Shown: positions 32,656 to 40,979, counted from the first letter of the stretch. The stretch: DNA of 47,776 nt from Companilactobacillus kimchiensis (GCF_001438805.1 NZ_JQCF01000016.1:1-47776), one strand, 5' to 3'. A program made the numbers and translations. The notes: a model not told the origin generated them from the sequence alone.

Positions 32656-33522
32656 ATGATTGATAACTATCTACTTGAGGAACTAGTTACTTTCAAAAAA
32701 TACGGCACGCTAGCTGCCACTGCTGAACAACTCCTAGTTACCCAACCAACTGTTACTAGAGGGATGCAGAAGTTAGAGGATGAATTGAATGTTAAAATTT
32801 TTGACCGTCAACCAAACCACATCTCCCTAACTAAGACCGGGGAATTAGCTGCTAAAGAAGCTCAAAAAGTACTAGATCAAAATAATAATTTTGTTGAAAC
32901 TATCCGTAAATATGAGGATAGCCACAAAGTTCTTCGTATTGGTTCTGTTGTTCCAGGTCCGATGATTCTTTTACGTAGTTTAAAGGACCTACCCACTGAA
33001 GTAGAACTATCTGATGACCTATTAGCTGATGATTCAGTTATCGGTAAACTAGAAAATAACGACTTTTCATTTGTCTTAACCGATAAAGAAATCATGACTG
33101 ATACGATTGAATCCCGTTACATTGGTAGTGAACATCTTTCAGTCAATTTGGATAAGTTCACATACTTAGCCAATCAAAATTCAGTTACTTTCAAAGAACT
33201 CAAAGGAATGAGTTTTGTCGTTATCAGTGATATTGGACTTTGGAAACAGATTATCCAAGATAACATCCCTGATGCTAAATTCCTCTATCAGGAACAAACT
33301 GAAGCCTTTACTGAAATTACGAGATATTCTAACTTCCCTTATTTCAATACCAATATTTCTGGACTTGATAACCATTTGCAAACTGAAGATGATGATCGAG
33401 TTCGCATTACCATTAGCGATGATGCTAGTACAATCGATCTTTATGCAGCCTATCTCAAAAAACAAAAGAAACGAGTTGCTCCAGTTATCAAAACTCTGAC
33501 TCAAAAATGGCAACAATCGTAA
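32656..33522 (+). CDS. LysR-family transcriptional regulator
   Basis: 288 residues: N-terminal HTH (LEELVTFKKYGTLAATAEQLLVTQPTVTRGMQKLEDEL), then an effector domain (VLRIGSVVPGPMILLRSLKDL...). It is divergent from an AKR gene; the shared upstream motif suggests it activates that gene and perhaps the glcU operon at 45659. The ribosome site is GAGGTG, 6 nt before the ATG. Effector unknown; the target set (AKR, glucose dehydrogenase, flavodoxins) points to carbonyl or redox stress. Confidence 0.9.
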   Translation: MIDNYLLEELVTFKKYGTLAATAEQLLVTQPTVTRGMQKLEDELNVKIFDRQPNHISLTKTGELAAKEAQKVLDQNNNFVETIRKYEDSHKVLRIGSVVPGPMILLRSLKDLPTEVELSDDLLADDSVIGKLENNDFSFVLTDKEIMTDTIESRYIGSEHLSVNLDKFTYLANQNSVTFKELKGMSFVVISDIGLWKQIIQDNIPDAKFLYQEQTEAFTEITRYSNFPYFNTNISGLDNHLQTEDDDRVRITISDDASTIDLYAAYLKKQKKRVAPVIKTLTQKWQQS

Positions 33523-33529
33523 TTACGAA

Positions 33530-33568
33530 AAAAAGACTCCAATAATCCGAAATTATTGGAGTCTTTTT
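33530..33568. terminator. bidirectional terminator
   Basis: AAAAAGACTCCAATAAT pairs with ATTATTGGAGTCTTTTT between the convergent LysR and MerR genes. Confidence 0.9.
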
Positions 33569-33570
33569 AC

Positions 33571-33594
33571 GTTCATTGGAAACTCCAATGTAAC
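33571..33594. repeat. perfect dyad CATTGGA-AAC-TCCAATG
   Basis: Arms 33574-33580 and 33584-33590, extended by GTT on the left and AAC on the right. It is beside the end of a MerR gene and has no T-run, so it is not a terminator; it could be a protein site. Confidence 0.4.
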
Positions 33595-34016
33595 TATCTC
33601 TGTTCAAATTTTTTCCAAAGTTCCTCTGGAGAATTTTTCATATCTTGACTACTAAATTTAGCAATATGTTTATCATAAGTATCTATCTTGTAGGATAGAA
33701 GCTCACGAGTCTTTTGCAATTCAGCAATCTTATCATCAATTTCATCACGTTGCTCATTCAAAATACTCTTCTGAGCTTTTTGAACTTGCTCAGTTCTTTC
33801 TTCCTGAGCTAATTTAGAAAATTCAATTAAGGATTCAATCGACAATCCCGCTGAACGAAGAGTTTTGACCAAATACACCCAATTCAGATCACTTACAGAA
33901 AAATCACGATAACCTGATTCGTTACGAGTTACTGGTGGAATAATACCCACCCGTTCGTAATACCTGAGTGTATCGGTTGTAATGCCAAATTGTTCGGCAG
34001 CTTGTTTGATATTCAT
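33594..34016 (-). CDS. MerR-family regulator
   Basis: 140 residues: HTH (MNIKQAAEQFGITTDTLRYYERVGIIPPVTRNESGYRDFSVSDL), then a long coiled coil (residues about 75-115). No conserved Cys, so it differs from NmlR-like thiol sensors that use a single Cys. It is the second gene after a TMEM175-like membrane gene (8 nt gap), likely autoregulated from the promoter at 34625-34655, which has the MerR-type 19-nt spacer. Confidence 0.87.
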   Translation of the reverse strand: MNIKQAAEQFGITTDTLRYYERVGIIPPVTRNESGYRDFSVSDLNWVYLVKTLRSAGLSIESLIEFSKLAQEERTEQVQKAQKSILNEQRDEIDDKIAELQKTRELLSYKIDTYDKHIAKFSSQDMKNSPEELWKKFEQR

Positions 34017-34024
34017 CGTATTTA

Positions 34025-34585
34025 TTACTCCTTTGAAAAATTGAAGCCTAAAACTACACTAGCAATAAAAATTGAATAGATCATAGCGGCTGGATAAACG
34101 GTAATCGCAAGAACTAGTCCAATAAATTTGATACCTAAGTCTAAGAAAACCACTCGATTCGGAGTTTTATACAATAACCCAAAGTTAGCCTTAGGATTCA
34201 GACGACCTAGATTTTGAGATAAAGCCACATTCAATAGTGAAATAGCAATGATAATCAAGCCATAGAATACTTGAGCTGTAGAATTATTGAAGTTTTCTGA
34301 TACCAAGCTAGTTGTGTATGGAAATAGTGAAGCAAAAAACAACAAAACCAGTGTTAATAAAATTGTTTTCATATCAATGATATGAACTAAACGCCAGTTG
34401 TTGTGATGTGACATCCACATTAAACCAATCCAAAAGAATGACAAAGCATAGGCAAAGAAGCTAATTCGTAAATCCCACAGTCCGGCCCAAGATACCTCCT
34501 TGGGTTTACTCAAATCCAAAACTAAAATAGTCATAATAATTGCTAGGATGGCATCTTCAAATGCCGTTAATCGTTCATTATTCAT
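34025..34585 (-). CDS. TMEM175/DUF1211-family membrane protein (putative potassium channel)
   Basis: 186 residues with about six hydrophobic segments. The N terminus reads MNNERLTAFEDAILAIIMTILVLDL, the R-xxxFSD motif of TMEM175 channels with FED replacing FSD. Bacterial TMEM175 proteins form K+ channels. The gene is followed 8 nt later by a MerR gene, which is unusual company. It might instead be a small membrane scaffold. The ribosome site is GGGAGGG. Confidence 0.8.
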   Translation of the reverse strand: MNNERLTAFEDAILAIIMTILVLDLSKPKEVSWAGLWDLRISFFAYALSFFWIGLMWMSHHNNWRLVHIIDMKTILLTLVLLFFASLFPYTTSLVSENFNNSTAQVFYGLIIIAISLLNVALSQNLGRLNPKANFGLLYKTPNRVVFLDLGIKFIGLVLAITVYPAAMIYSIFIASVVLGFNFSKE

Positions 34586-34624
34586 AAATAATCCCTCCCG
34601 TAATAATCCTCATAAGATATCTCA

Positions 34625-34655
34625 ATTATAGATTATTTGTGAAAGATTCTATCAA
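34625..34655 (-). promoter_or_regulatory. promoter TTGATA-N19-TATAAT for TMEM175-MerR
   Basis: -35 TTGATA (34650-34655) and -10 TATAAT (34625-34630), 19 nt apart, as MerR-family promoters have. The operon encodes a MerR protein. A clear internal dyad is not seen, so support is moderate. Confidence 0.55.
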
Positions 34656-34658
34656 TAA

Positions 34659-35141
34659 TTAAATTAAATTATTACGCTTTAAGAAATTACTTAAATTACC
34701 ATCATTATCATATCTAATACCATCGGTTAATTTCACACCATTATCTTTAGCGGTCATCTCATCAAACACTAGCATTGAATCATCAATTGTTGAACTCATA
34801 CTAGTTGTAAAAGGAATAACTGTCTTGCCACTGAAATCGACCACGTCAAACAATGAGTGGATGATCATTGGTGGTTGGCTCCACCAAGTTGGAAAACCAA
34901 CAAAAATCTCGTCGTATTTAGAAAAGTCGGGTAACTCGTCTTCAGCAATTTCCGGATGAGTTTTACTATCCATTTCCTTTTTACCACGAGCAGCAACAGC
35001 TTCATAATCCTGAGGATATGGTTCTGCTGCTTGTAATTCAAAAATATCGGCATGAGTTGCTTGTTGAATCTTTTCAGCAGCACGTTTTGTTGTTCCAGAA
35101 CTGGTAAAATAAATAATTACTTTTTTATTATCTGCAGCCAT
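34659..35141 (-). CDS. flavodoxin (cytosolic)
   Basis: 160 residues. FMN loops: IIYFTSSGTTKRAAEKI, FPTWWSQPPMI, and FTTSMSSTIDD. It belongs to the flavodoxin_4 group like the product at 39033-39608, with which it shares GFPTW(W/Y)xxPPM and PF(T/S)TSMSS, but lacks that protein's signal peptide. It follows the terminator of the hydrolase operon and has no certain promoter of its own. The partner oxidoreductase is not obvious. Confidence 0.86.
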   Translation of the reverse strand: MAADNKKVIIYFTSSGTTKRAAEKIQQATHADIFELQAAEPYPQDYEAVAARGKKEMDSKTHPEIAEDELPDFSKYDEIFVGFPTWWSQPPMIIHSLFDVVDFSGKTVIPFTTSMSSTIDDSMLVFDEMTAKDNGVKLTDGIRYDNDGNLSNFLKRNNLI

Positions 35142-35161
35142 TATTAAACTTCCTTCTATTT

Positions 35162-35205
35162 AATAAGAAAAGAAACTGATCCAGTTGGAATCAATTTCTC
35201 TTATT
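35162..35205 (-). terminator. terminator of the hydrolase operon
   Basis: AATAAGAAAAGAAACTGAT pairs with ATCAATTTCTCTTATT with small bulges, and is followed on the minus strand by T-rich sequence. Confidence 0.65.
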
Positions 35206-35209
35206 TTAC

Positions 35210-36109
35210 TTAAATATTTTCCTTCAAGAATTCAGTAATATTTTCAATTGCTGTTGGAACATAGTCTTCACCATCATAAAGGTCAAAGTGACGAGCCTTA
35301 GGGATAATAACTAATTTTTTATTCTCACTACCAGCATTCTTGAACATCACTTCAGCGCCAGGACGAGTGAAGGCATTCTCACCACAGATCATCAAATATG
35401 GTTGTTTCAAATCTTTAACGATTTCTGTTGGATGGAACTTCTGCCAGTCTAGTTGTGACCATGAAACAAATTCAACACGGTTAACGGCTGCTCCACGTTT
35501 ATAGTCGAAGTAATATTCAGCACCTTCAGAACCTGGTTCAATCAAATCAAGTCGGGTTGCTTTACCAGTCTTCTCATAAAGATCCTTTTGAGCCTGGATT
35601 TCTTCTTCTGGAGCTGTCTTAACAGTATCAATTACAGTAAAGGGATTGACTGAGACAATTGCATTAAGGCGTGTTTCATGTAGTGCTTCCAATGGCAGAT
35701 AAACACCTGAGCCACAGATACCAATGGCACCTAAGTGTTTAGCATCAACATTCTTATAAGTACTCAAGAAAGTAATAGCACTTTTGATATCACTAGCTTT
35801 GACATTAGGATCTTCAGTTCCACGTGGTTGACCTTGACTAGCGCCAAGATAGGAATAATCGTAAACCATAGTTACATAGCCTTTGATAGCCATCAGTTGA
35901 GCATACAAACTTTGCGTTTGTTCTTTTGTTGCGCCCATTGGTCCTTGGACTACCAAACCTGGTAACTTGGCATCGGCTTTCATATTAACTGGCGTATAAA
36001 CAATTCCAGATAATTTCAAGCCTGAGTCTTCATTATCAAAAACAACTGGTGTGGAATTATATTCTTCAAGTGGTGCTTTGATTGCTACAATTTTTTCAAC
36101 TTCATCCAT
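35210..36109 (-). CDS. alpha/beta-hydrolase (YcjY/dienelactone-hydrolase-like) with Cys at the nucleophile position
   Basis: 299 residues. The nucleophile elbow is GAIGICGSG, so the catalytic residue would be Cys, as in dienelactone hydrolases, or the Ser further on. The catalytic His is in PKARHFDLYDGEDY. It is closely related to the first gene of the operon (37936-38964, GICGGG), a recent duplication. Substrate unknown. It is the last gene of a five-gene operon, before a terminator at 35162-35205. Confidence 0.82.
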   Translation of the reverse strand: MDEVEKIVAIKAPLEEYNSTPVVFDNEDSGLKLSGIVYTPVNMKADAKLPGLVVQGPMGATKEQTQSLYAQLMAIKGYVTMVYDYSYLGASQGQPRGTEDPNVKASDIKSAITFLSTYKNVDAKHLGAIGICGSGVYLPLEALHETRLNAIVSVNPFTVIDTVKTAPEEEIQAQKDLYEKTGKATRLDLIEPGSEGAEYYFDYKRGAAVNRVEFVSWSQLDWQKFHPTEIVKDLKQPYLMICGENAFTRPGAEVMFKNAGSENKKLVIIPKARHFDLYDGEDYVPTAIENITEFLKENI

Positions 36110-36129
36110 TAAAATTCACCTGATTTATT

Positions 36130-37131
36130 TTATAGATTTCTTTCTGTTAACCAATCAGCCATATGGTCAGCAATTTCTTGATTATTTAGATCTTGGAACA
36201 TGAAATGATCATTGCCTTTAATACCTGCTTTTGGCAATTCAACAATTTTGGCATCCCCACCATGAGTGTTCACAACTTCAGCAAACTTGTGAGCCATTTG
36301 TACAGAACCACGCCAGAAGTCCCAAGCTGGAACATCTGAAGGTTCATCAGGAATATTGTCACCATAATAAACGACAATTGGTTTTTTAATTAATTTGGCA
36401 TAAGCTTCATCAGACACAGGAATTCCCTCAATTGCCATTGGATACTTAGTAACAATTTTTTCAGGAACATCATCCTTAGGGAAAACAAAAGCTCCCGGTT
36501 CAATTGCGATAATAGCTGTGACATCATCGCTTGCTGAACCGATCATCCAGCCAGGGACTCCACCTTGTGAGTGGGTCATTAATACAGCTGGTCCTGATTT
36601 CTTCAAAGCAGCAACAGTTGTTGAAGTAATCAATGGAAAATCAATTTCACCAGTATCTGGTGTCATCTGTCTAAAGAATTGATCAACTGATTCATCGTCT
36701 TTAGGGAATTGGGTATTATCCATAAAGTTAGGCCAAAGACCTAATCTAAATTGCGTAAACCAATTCAAGTCATCCGGTTGGGCACTGATAGTAATTGGAA
36801 CTGATGATTGTCCAGCTTCACCACGTCTTGGTTGATCAAGTAGATAAACACCGTAGCCTTTTTTCAAAAAGATATCTGAGAATCCCGGACGACCATCTGG
36901 AGTAGTCATATAACTAACTCTCGATTGACCATAACCAGGTAAAAACATAATTTTGTGACCATTGCCCTTAGTTGGTTCTTGATAAAAGACATTGGCATGA
37001 TCCGAATGTCTAATTTGTCCCTCTGGTGCCATTTGACCTTTAATTGGATCAAAAGTTCCTGCAGTTTTTTGAACGATACCACCAGCTGAATAGAATCCTT
37101 GGTTCTTAATCTCTAAATTTTCATCAGACAT
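36130..37131 (-). CDS. alpha/beta-hydrolase / esterase
   Basis: 333 residues. Nucleophile motif MTHSQGGVPGW; oxyanion region MFLPGYGQSRVSYM; catalytic His likely in GIKGNDHFMFQDL. It has no signal peptide. Of the alpha/beta-hydrolase fold related to lysophospholipase- or esterase-type enzymes of unknown substrate. Operon context with cupin and CMD proteins suggests degradation or detoxification of a small lactone or aromatic (inference). Confidence 0.8.
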   Translation of the reverse strand: MSDENLEIKNQGFYSAGGIVQKTAGTFDPIKGQMAPEGQIRHSDHANVFYQEPTKGNGHKIMFLPGYGQSRVSYMTTPDGRPGFSDIFLKKGYGVYLLDQPRRGEAGQSSVPITISAQPDDLNWFTQFRLGLWPNFMDNTQFPKDDESVDQFFRQMTPDTGEIDFPLITSTTVAALKKSGPAVLMTHSQGGVPGWMIGSASDDVTAIIAIEPGAFVFPKDDVPEKIVTKYPMAIEGIPVSDEAYAKLIKKPIVVYYGDNIPDEPSDVPAWDFWRGSVQMAHKFAEVVNTHGGDAKIVELPKAGIKGNDHFMFQDLNNQEIADHMADWLTERNL

Positions 37132-37149
37132 AACTTGTTCCTCCCTGAA

Positions 37150-37476
37150 CTAAGCTTTTTCCTCATAAACTTCTTTAGCAAGATTGAAAGCACTCCAAGC
37201 CTTAGGCCAACCACAATAGAATCCTAATTGGGTAATGATTTCAACAATTTCATCCTTGGTAATTCCATGAGCCTTGCCCATTATTAAATGGCTCTTGAGT
37301 TGTTCAAAATTTCCTGCTGACATCAAAGCGGCAATAGTGATCATACTTCTGTCGTGAGCAGAAAGTTTATCCTCACGTGACCAAACTTCACCAAACAAAA
37401 CATCATCATTAAAATGTGCAAATTGTGGTGCAAAATCTCCTAAACGATCGTGACCTGCTGTAATTTTATCTGCCAT
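37150..37476 (-). CDS. carboxymuconolactone decarboxylase family protein
   Basis: 108 residues of the CMD/AhpD-like fold: DRSMITIAALMSAGNFEQLKSHLIMGKAHGITKDEIVEIITQLGFYCGWPKAWSAF. The AhpD CXXC pair is absent; one Cys lies in GFYCGWP. True CMDs act in aromatic breakdown; related proteins are hydroperoxidases or decarboxylases. Start: the ATG at 37476 has AGGATG upstream; a frame start 15 nt earlier includes that site. In the same operon as a cupin and three hydrolases. Confidence 0.85.
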   Translation of the reverse strand: MADKITAGHDRLGDFAPQFAHFNDDVLFGEVWSREDKLSAHDRSMITIAALMSAGNFEQLKSHLIMGKAHGITKDEIVEIITQLGFYCGWPKAWSAFNLAKEVYEEKA

Positions 37477-37506
37477 TTGAATCATCCTCATTTCTCATCA
37501 ATTTAA

Positions 37507-37923
37507 TTATTCTGGTAATTTGTCGTAATCAGCATCTGATACTGGTTCCAACCATTCAGTAGTACCTTTAGTGATTGCCAAATGTGAGAACCATGATCCT
37601 TTTTTAGCACCATGCCAGTGTTTAACGCCATCTTTGAAGACAACAACGTCGCCAGGTTTCAAACTACGAGGTTCCTCACCTTCAATTTGAGACCAGCCTT
37701 CACCAGCAGTAACCATAATGATTTGATAACCATCATGATGAATGTGCCAGTTGTTACGTACTCCGGGTGCAAAGTTGACATTTACGACATTAAAATCAAT
37801 ATTTCCTTCTGATGGTACGAGTCCTTTGGCAAAGCTATCACCAGTAAAATATTTACCATAAGCTTCATTCAAATCACCGAAACCAAACATATTGTTTTTA
37901 ACTTCATCCTCATATTTTGCCAA
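37507..37923 (-). CDS. cupin-domain protein
   Basis: 138 residues, single cupin barrel. Metal-binding motif one: NWHIHHDGYQIIMVTAGEG (G-X5-H-X-H-X3,4-E-like), motif two: PGDVVVFKDGVKHWHGA. It probably binds Fe or Mn, as small dioxygenases or quercetinase-like and lyase enzymes do. It lies in an operon between an alpha/beta-hydrolase and a CMD protein; this trio is common in lactobacilli. Substrate unknown. Confidence 0.87.
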   Translation of the reverse strand: MAKYEDEVKNNMFGFGDLNEAYGKYFTGDSFAKGLVPSEGNIDFNVVNVNFAPGVRNNWHIHHDGYQIIMVTAGEGWSQIEGEEPRSLKPGDVVVFKDGVKHWHGAKKGSWFSHLAITKGTTEWLEPVSDADYDKLPE

Positions 37924-37935
37924 TACAATTTCCTC

Positions 37936-38964
37936 CTATAATCTGGTACTTAACCAGTCAGTTAATTTAGCAACTTCTTGTTCTACAAATTCTGGTTTCC
38001 AGTAAGTTTCAATATGATGTGCTCCTGGAATTAAGAACAATTCCTTGTCCTTGGTACTTGTAGCGTTGGCATAAGCCTTCTCTGTTAAGTAGAAAGTATC
38101 AGCCGCTGAACCAGCCATCATCAATAAAGGAACGTTGATCAAATCCATATTTACTGAAGCATCAAAGGTCATCAAGTTCAACAAGCTGCTGACGGTATAA
38201 ACAAATGATGACTTGGGATGAGCATTAGTTTGAGCGTAGTAGGTGTAACCTTCTTTATACAAATCGTATGGTAATTTGGCAGCATCTTCTGGCGCCATCT
38301 TCTTCAAATCGGGTGTGTAATCAACGCCTTCACCAAGAACCTCTTTTTGACGAGCATCGGAAGCATTCTTTAATTTATCTTGGATTGTATTAGCTTCGGA
38401 ATCTAAGAAACCATTTCTTCTAACAAGGCCTGAATTGAAGGCTGATAAAGTAGCTACGGTCTTGAAACGTTTGTCAGTTTGTCCGGCACGGAGTGTATAA
38501 CCACCGCCACCACAAATTCCAAAGGCACCCATTCTCTCAAAATCGACACCTGGGAAAATTGATAAAGCATCAGCCATACCATGGATATCTTCAACACGAA
38601 AAGCTGGGTTATCAACCATTCTTGGTTCACCTTCTGATCCACCTTGATAAGAAGCGTCAGCAGTAATGGTGATATAACCCTTTTCAGCCATTCGTTGAGC
38701 AAACAAACCAGCAACTTGTTCTTTAACACCCCCATTTGGATGGGCAACTGTTAAAGCTGGATACTTCTTCTTAGGATCATAGTTAGCAGGCGTATAGATG
38801 TTAGCAGCAATCTTCAAACCGTTCAGAATATAACTGATTGGATGAATGTTAACTTTACCAATTTCATTCTTAGTAATTGCATCGTTATAAACCAATCCCC
38901 AAGGATTATCGTTGACCTTTGGTAATTCTGAAATTGAAACCTCACTCAATACCATTTTTGACAT
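37936..38964 (-). CDS. alpha/beta-hydrolase (YcjY/dienelactone-hydrolase-like)
   Basis: 342 residues. Nucleophile elbow GAFGICGGGGYTL (Cys at the nucleophile position); catalytic His in PGAHHIETYW; early LKIAANIYTPANYDPKKKYPA. First gene of a five-gene operon. Its promoter (38997-39027) has the MerR-type 19-nt spacer with a dyad. Paralog of 35210-36109. The start has GAGGAGA. Confidence 0.84.
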   Translation of the reverse strand: MSKMVLSEVSISELPKVNDNPWGLVYNDAITKNEIGKVNIHPISYILNGLKIAANIYTPANYDPKKKYPALTVAHPNGGVKEQVAGLFAQRMAEKGYITITADASYQGGSEGEPRMVDNPAFRVEDIHGMADALSIFPGVDFERMGAFGICGGGGYTLRAGQTDKRFKTVATLSAFNSGLVRRNGFLDSEANTIQDKLKNASDARQKEVLGEGVDYTPDLKKMAPEDAAKLPYDLYKEGYTYYAQTNAHPKSSFVYTVSSLLNLMTFDASVNMDLINVPLLMMAGSAADTFYLTEKAYANATSTKDKELFLIPGAHHIETYWKPEFVEQEVAKLTDWLSTRL

Positions 38965-38996
38965 AAGCTTATCTCCTCAATTTTGAAATCGCGTAC

Positions 38997-39027
38997 ATTT
39001 TAGCCCTTAAACCGCAGTTTAAGGCAA
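38997..39027 (-). promoter_or_regulatory. MerR-type promoter TTGCCT-N19-TAAAAT of the hydrolase operon
   Basis: -35 TTGCCT (39022-39027), -10 TAAAAT (38997-39002), spacer 19 nt. Inside lies the dyad CCTTAAAC-CGCA-GTTTAAGG (39005-39024), whose arms overlap the -35. It has the same arrangement as the flavodoxin promoter at 39647-39677. Confidence 0.78.
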
Positions 39028-39032
39028 ATGAT

Positions 39033-39608
39033 TTACTTTATTAAATTATTCTTTTTCAAATATTTATTTATACTCTTTGAACTATTAGCTCTGAAACCAG
39101 ATTGTAAGTTGATTCCTTTACCTTGTACCATCTTCTTGAGATAGGGACGATTGACGCTCATTGGACTACTCATACTAGTTGAGAAAGGTACTACTGTCTT
39201 ACCTTTAAGATCATACTTATCAAAGAAAGTATTGATAAACATTGGTGGACGTTGATACCACGTAGGGAATCCTAGTAAAATCGTCTTGTATTTCTTCATA
39301 TTAATTTTATTAAGAATCTCAGGGTGAATATTCTTATCGATCTGTCGCTTGGAAACTTTAGTTAATTTATCGTAATTACTGGGATAATTAGGAGACATTC
39401 TTAACTTAACTAAATCTCCACCAGTTTGTTTTTGAATTTTTTTAGCAGCATCCTCAGTAGTTCCTGAATTAGAATAGTAAACTACCAGAACCTTACCTGT
39501 TGCAGTAGTTGCGGCCTTCACTGTATTTCCATTCATATTACCGAATAGAAATATTGCAACGAAAGCAACAACTGATGATACGATGACTGAAACGATTCTC
39601 TTTGACAT
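39033..39608 (-). CDS. exported flavodoxin
   Basis: 191 residues from the ATG at 39608 (GGAGG upstream; an in-frame TTG at 39677 would include the promoter). A signal peptide (MSKRIVSVIVSSVVAFVAIFL) with likely cleavage at VKA-ATT precedes a flavodoxin domain: VVYYSNSGTTEDAAKKI, FPTWYQRPPMF, and FSTSMSSPM. It is a flavodoxin carried outside the cytoplasm, which is unusual. The promoter is a MerR type (39647-39677), and a MerR gene is divergent. Similar exported flavodoxins are encoded at 40290 and 43189. Confidence 0.88.
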   Translation of the reverse strand: MSKRIVSVIVSSVVAFVAIFLFGNMNGNTVKAATTATGKVLVVYYSNSGTTEDAAKKIQKQTGGDLVKLRMSPNYPSNYDKLTKVSKRQIDKNIHPEILNKINMKKYKTILLGFPTWYQRPPMFINTFFDKYDLKGKTVVPFSTSMSSPMSVNRPYLKKMVQGKGINLQSGFRANSSKSINKYLKKNNLIK

Positions 39609-39646
39609 GTTGATTCCTCCATTAACTATTAATGATTTCATAGATG

Positions 39647-39677
39647 ATACTAAACCTTGGAGTTTGCTCCAAGGCAA
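39647..39677 (-). promoter_or_regulatory. MerR-type promoter TTGCCT-N19-TAGTAT of the exported flavodoxin
   Basis: -35 TTGCCT (39672-39677), -10 TAGTAT (39647-39652), spacer 19 nt. The dyad CCTTGGAG-TTTG-CTCCAAGG (39655-39674) is perfect over 8 bp per arm. The TTGGAG/CTCCAA core resembles operators I recall for the NmlR/AdhR group of MerR regulators. Confidence 0.88.
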
Positions 39678-39801
39678 TACTTATTTACTAAAAAATTTAT
39701 TCATAAGTACTATATTTACGTGCCAGAATACACTTGTGCTATATTTTAATTAGAAACTTTGTGATATTTTTGCATTAGGAAAGCCATGAGGGCTATTAAT
39801 T

Positions 39802-40272
39802 TTGATTATTTCAATCCAAGAAGCTGCTGAGCGTATTGGGATTACGCAATCAGCTATTAGATACTATGATAAAAAGGGACTTTTACCTTACGTCAAACGC
39901 GATAAATACAACAACCGCATCTTTAATGAGGACGATTTAATTTGGATAAAACTGGTTAAGGGTTTACGAGAAACCGATATGCCTATCGAGATGGTCAAAG
40001 CCTACGTGGATTTGACTGTTAACGGACGTTCATCCCTAGAACAGCGCTTCAAACTGATGACTGAGTATCAAAAGATGCTAGAGATAAGGCTCAACCAAGA
40101 CCAAGCACATTACATTACGATCAACCGCTGGATCAATCATTTCATTACTGTTTTGAATGATAACAAGTTAGACCAATTCCCCAAAAATATTGACCAGAAT
40201 TTTCCAGATAATATTCAAAAGGCAACTACCTTAGATAAAGAATTCACTGATGAAAAAAACACGCCTTCTTAA
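39802..40272 (+). CDS. MerR-family regulator
   Basis: 156 residues: HTH (MIISIQEAAERIGITQSAIRYYDKKGLLPYVKRDKYNNRIFNEDDL) and a coiled region, with a C-terminal extension to PSDEKNTPS-like end. Start: TTG at 39802 with GAGGG 9 nt upstream. No Cys in the effector part. It is divergent from the exported flavodoxin with the MerR-type promoter, and convergent with the six-gene operon; it shares a terminator with it. It most likely activates the flavodoxin. Confidence 0.85.
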   Translation: MIISIQEAAERIGITQSAIRYYDKKGLLPYVKRDKYNNRIFNEDDLIWIKLVKGLRETDMPIEMVKAYVDLTVNGRSSLEQRFKLMTEYQKMLEIRLNQDQAHYITINRWINHFITVLNDNKLDQFPKNIDQNFPDNIQKATTLDKEFTDEKNTPS

Positions 40273-40292
40273 TTGAAGCGCGTGCTTTTTTA
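40254..40292. terminator. bidirectional terminator between MerR gene and six-gene operon
   Basis: AAAAAACACGC and GCGTGCTTTTTT bracket CTTC/GAAG with one-nt bulges. It ends transcription from both sides. Confidence 0.8.
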
Positions 40293-40958
40293 ATATCCTA
40301 GCTTATTGAGCCAATTATCGACTGTCTTTTGAGAATTATTAGCATCCGTTCCTTCAACCCCAAGTCCATCACGAACTTTGGATTTAGGATATTGTTCTTT
40401 CAATTGTTCTTGAGTGTTACCCAGTCCAGAACCCATATGAGTAGTAAATGGAATAACGGTTTTGCCATCTAAATTAGTCGCATCCATGAATGTTCGAACA
40501 ATCATTGGATATTCACCCCACCAAACTGGTGCTCCAATAAAGACGGTGTCATATTTACTGACATCAGGCAAAGTTCCTTTGATCTTAGGACGAGCATTAT
40601 CTTGTTGTTCTTTTTGAGCTTGGTCAGCTGTGGCCTGGTAGCTTTTAGGATAAGGCTTAGCTGCTTGAATCTCATATTCATCGGCACCAGTATGTTTTTG
40701 AATAAAATCAGCGACAACCTTTGTATGTCCAACCTTTAAATGACCACCTGAAACACCATCTGTTCTAGAAAAGTAGACAATTAAAGTTTTACCATTCTTC
40801 TTATTAGTAGTAGTGCTCTTTTTTGTAACTTGCTTAGTTACTTGCTTGTTGGCAGTTGTTGATTCAGAACTAGCTTGTCGATTGTATACGTTATATCCAA
40901 CGATAGCGACTAAAATCACTACAATAGCACTGATAAATGCAATTATTCTCTTACGCAT
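40290..40958 (-). CDS. membrane-anchored or exported flavodoxin
   Basis: 222 residues: basic start MRKRIIAFISAIVVILVAIVGYNVYNRQ (signal anchor or signal peptide), a Thr/Lys-rich linker (SESTTANKQVTKQVTKKS), then a flavodoxin domain. FMN loop one: IVYFSRTDGVSGGHLKVGHTK (longer than usual), loop two GAPVWWGEYPMIV, loop three FTTHMGSGLGN. It is placed outside the membrane. It is the last gene of the six-gene operon, directly after the ferric-reductase-like gene (21 nt gap), so it may accept its electrons. Confidence 0.88.
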   Translation of the reverse strand: MRKRIIAFISAIVVILVAIVGYNVYNRQASSESTTANKQVTKQVTKKSTTTNKKNGKTLIVYFSRTDGVSGGHLKVGHTKVVADFIQKHTGADEYEIQAAKPYPKSYQATADQAQKEQQDNARPKIKGTLPDVSKYDTVFIGAPVWWGEYPMIVRTFMDATNLDGKTVIPFTTHMGSGLGNTQEQLKEQYPKSKVRDGLGVEGTDANNSQKTVDNWLNKLGY

Positions 40959-40979
40959 ATTTAAAATTCCTCTCTATTT

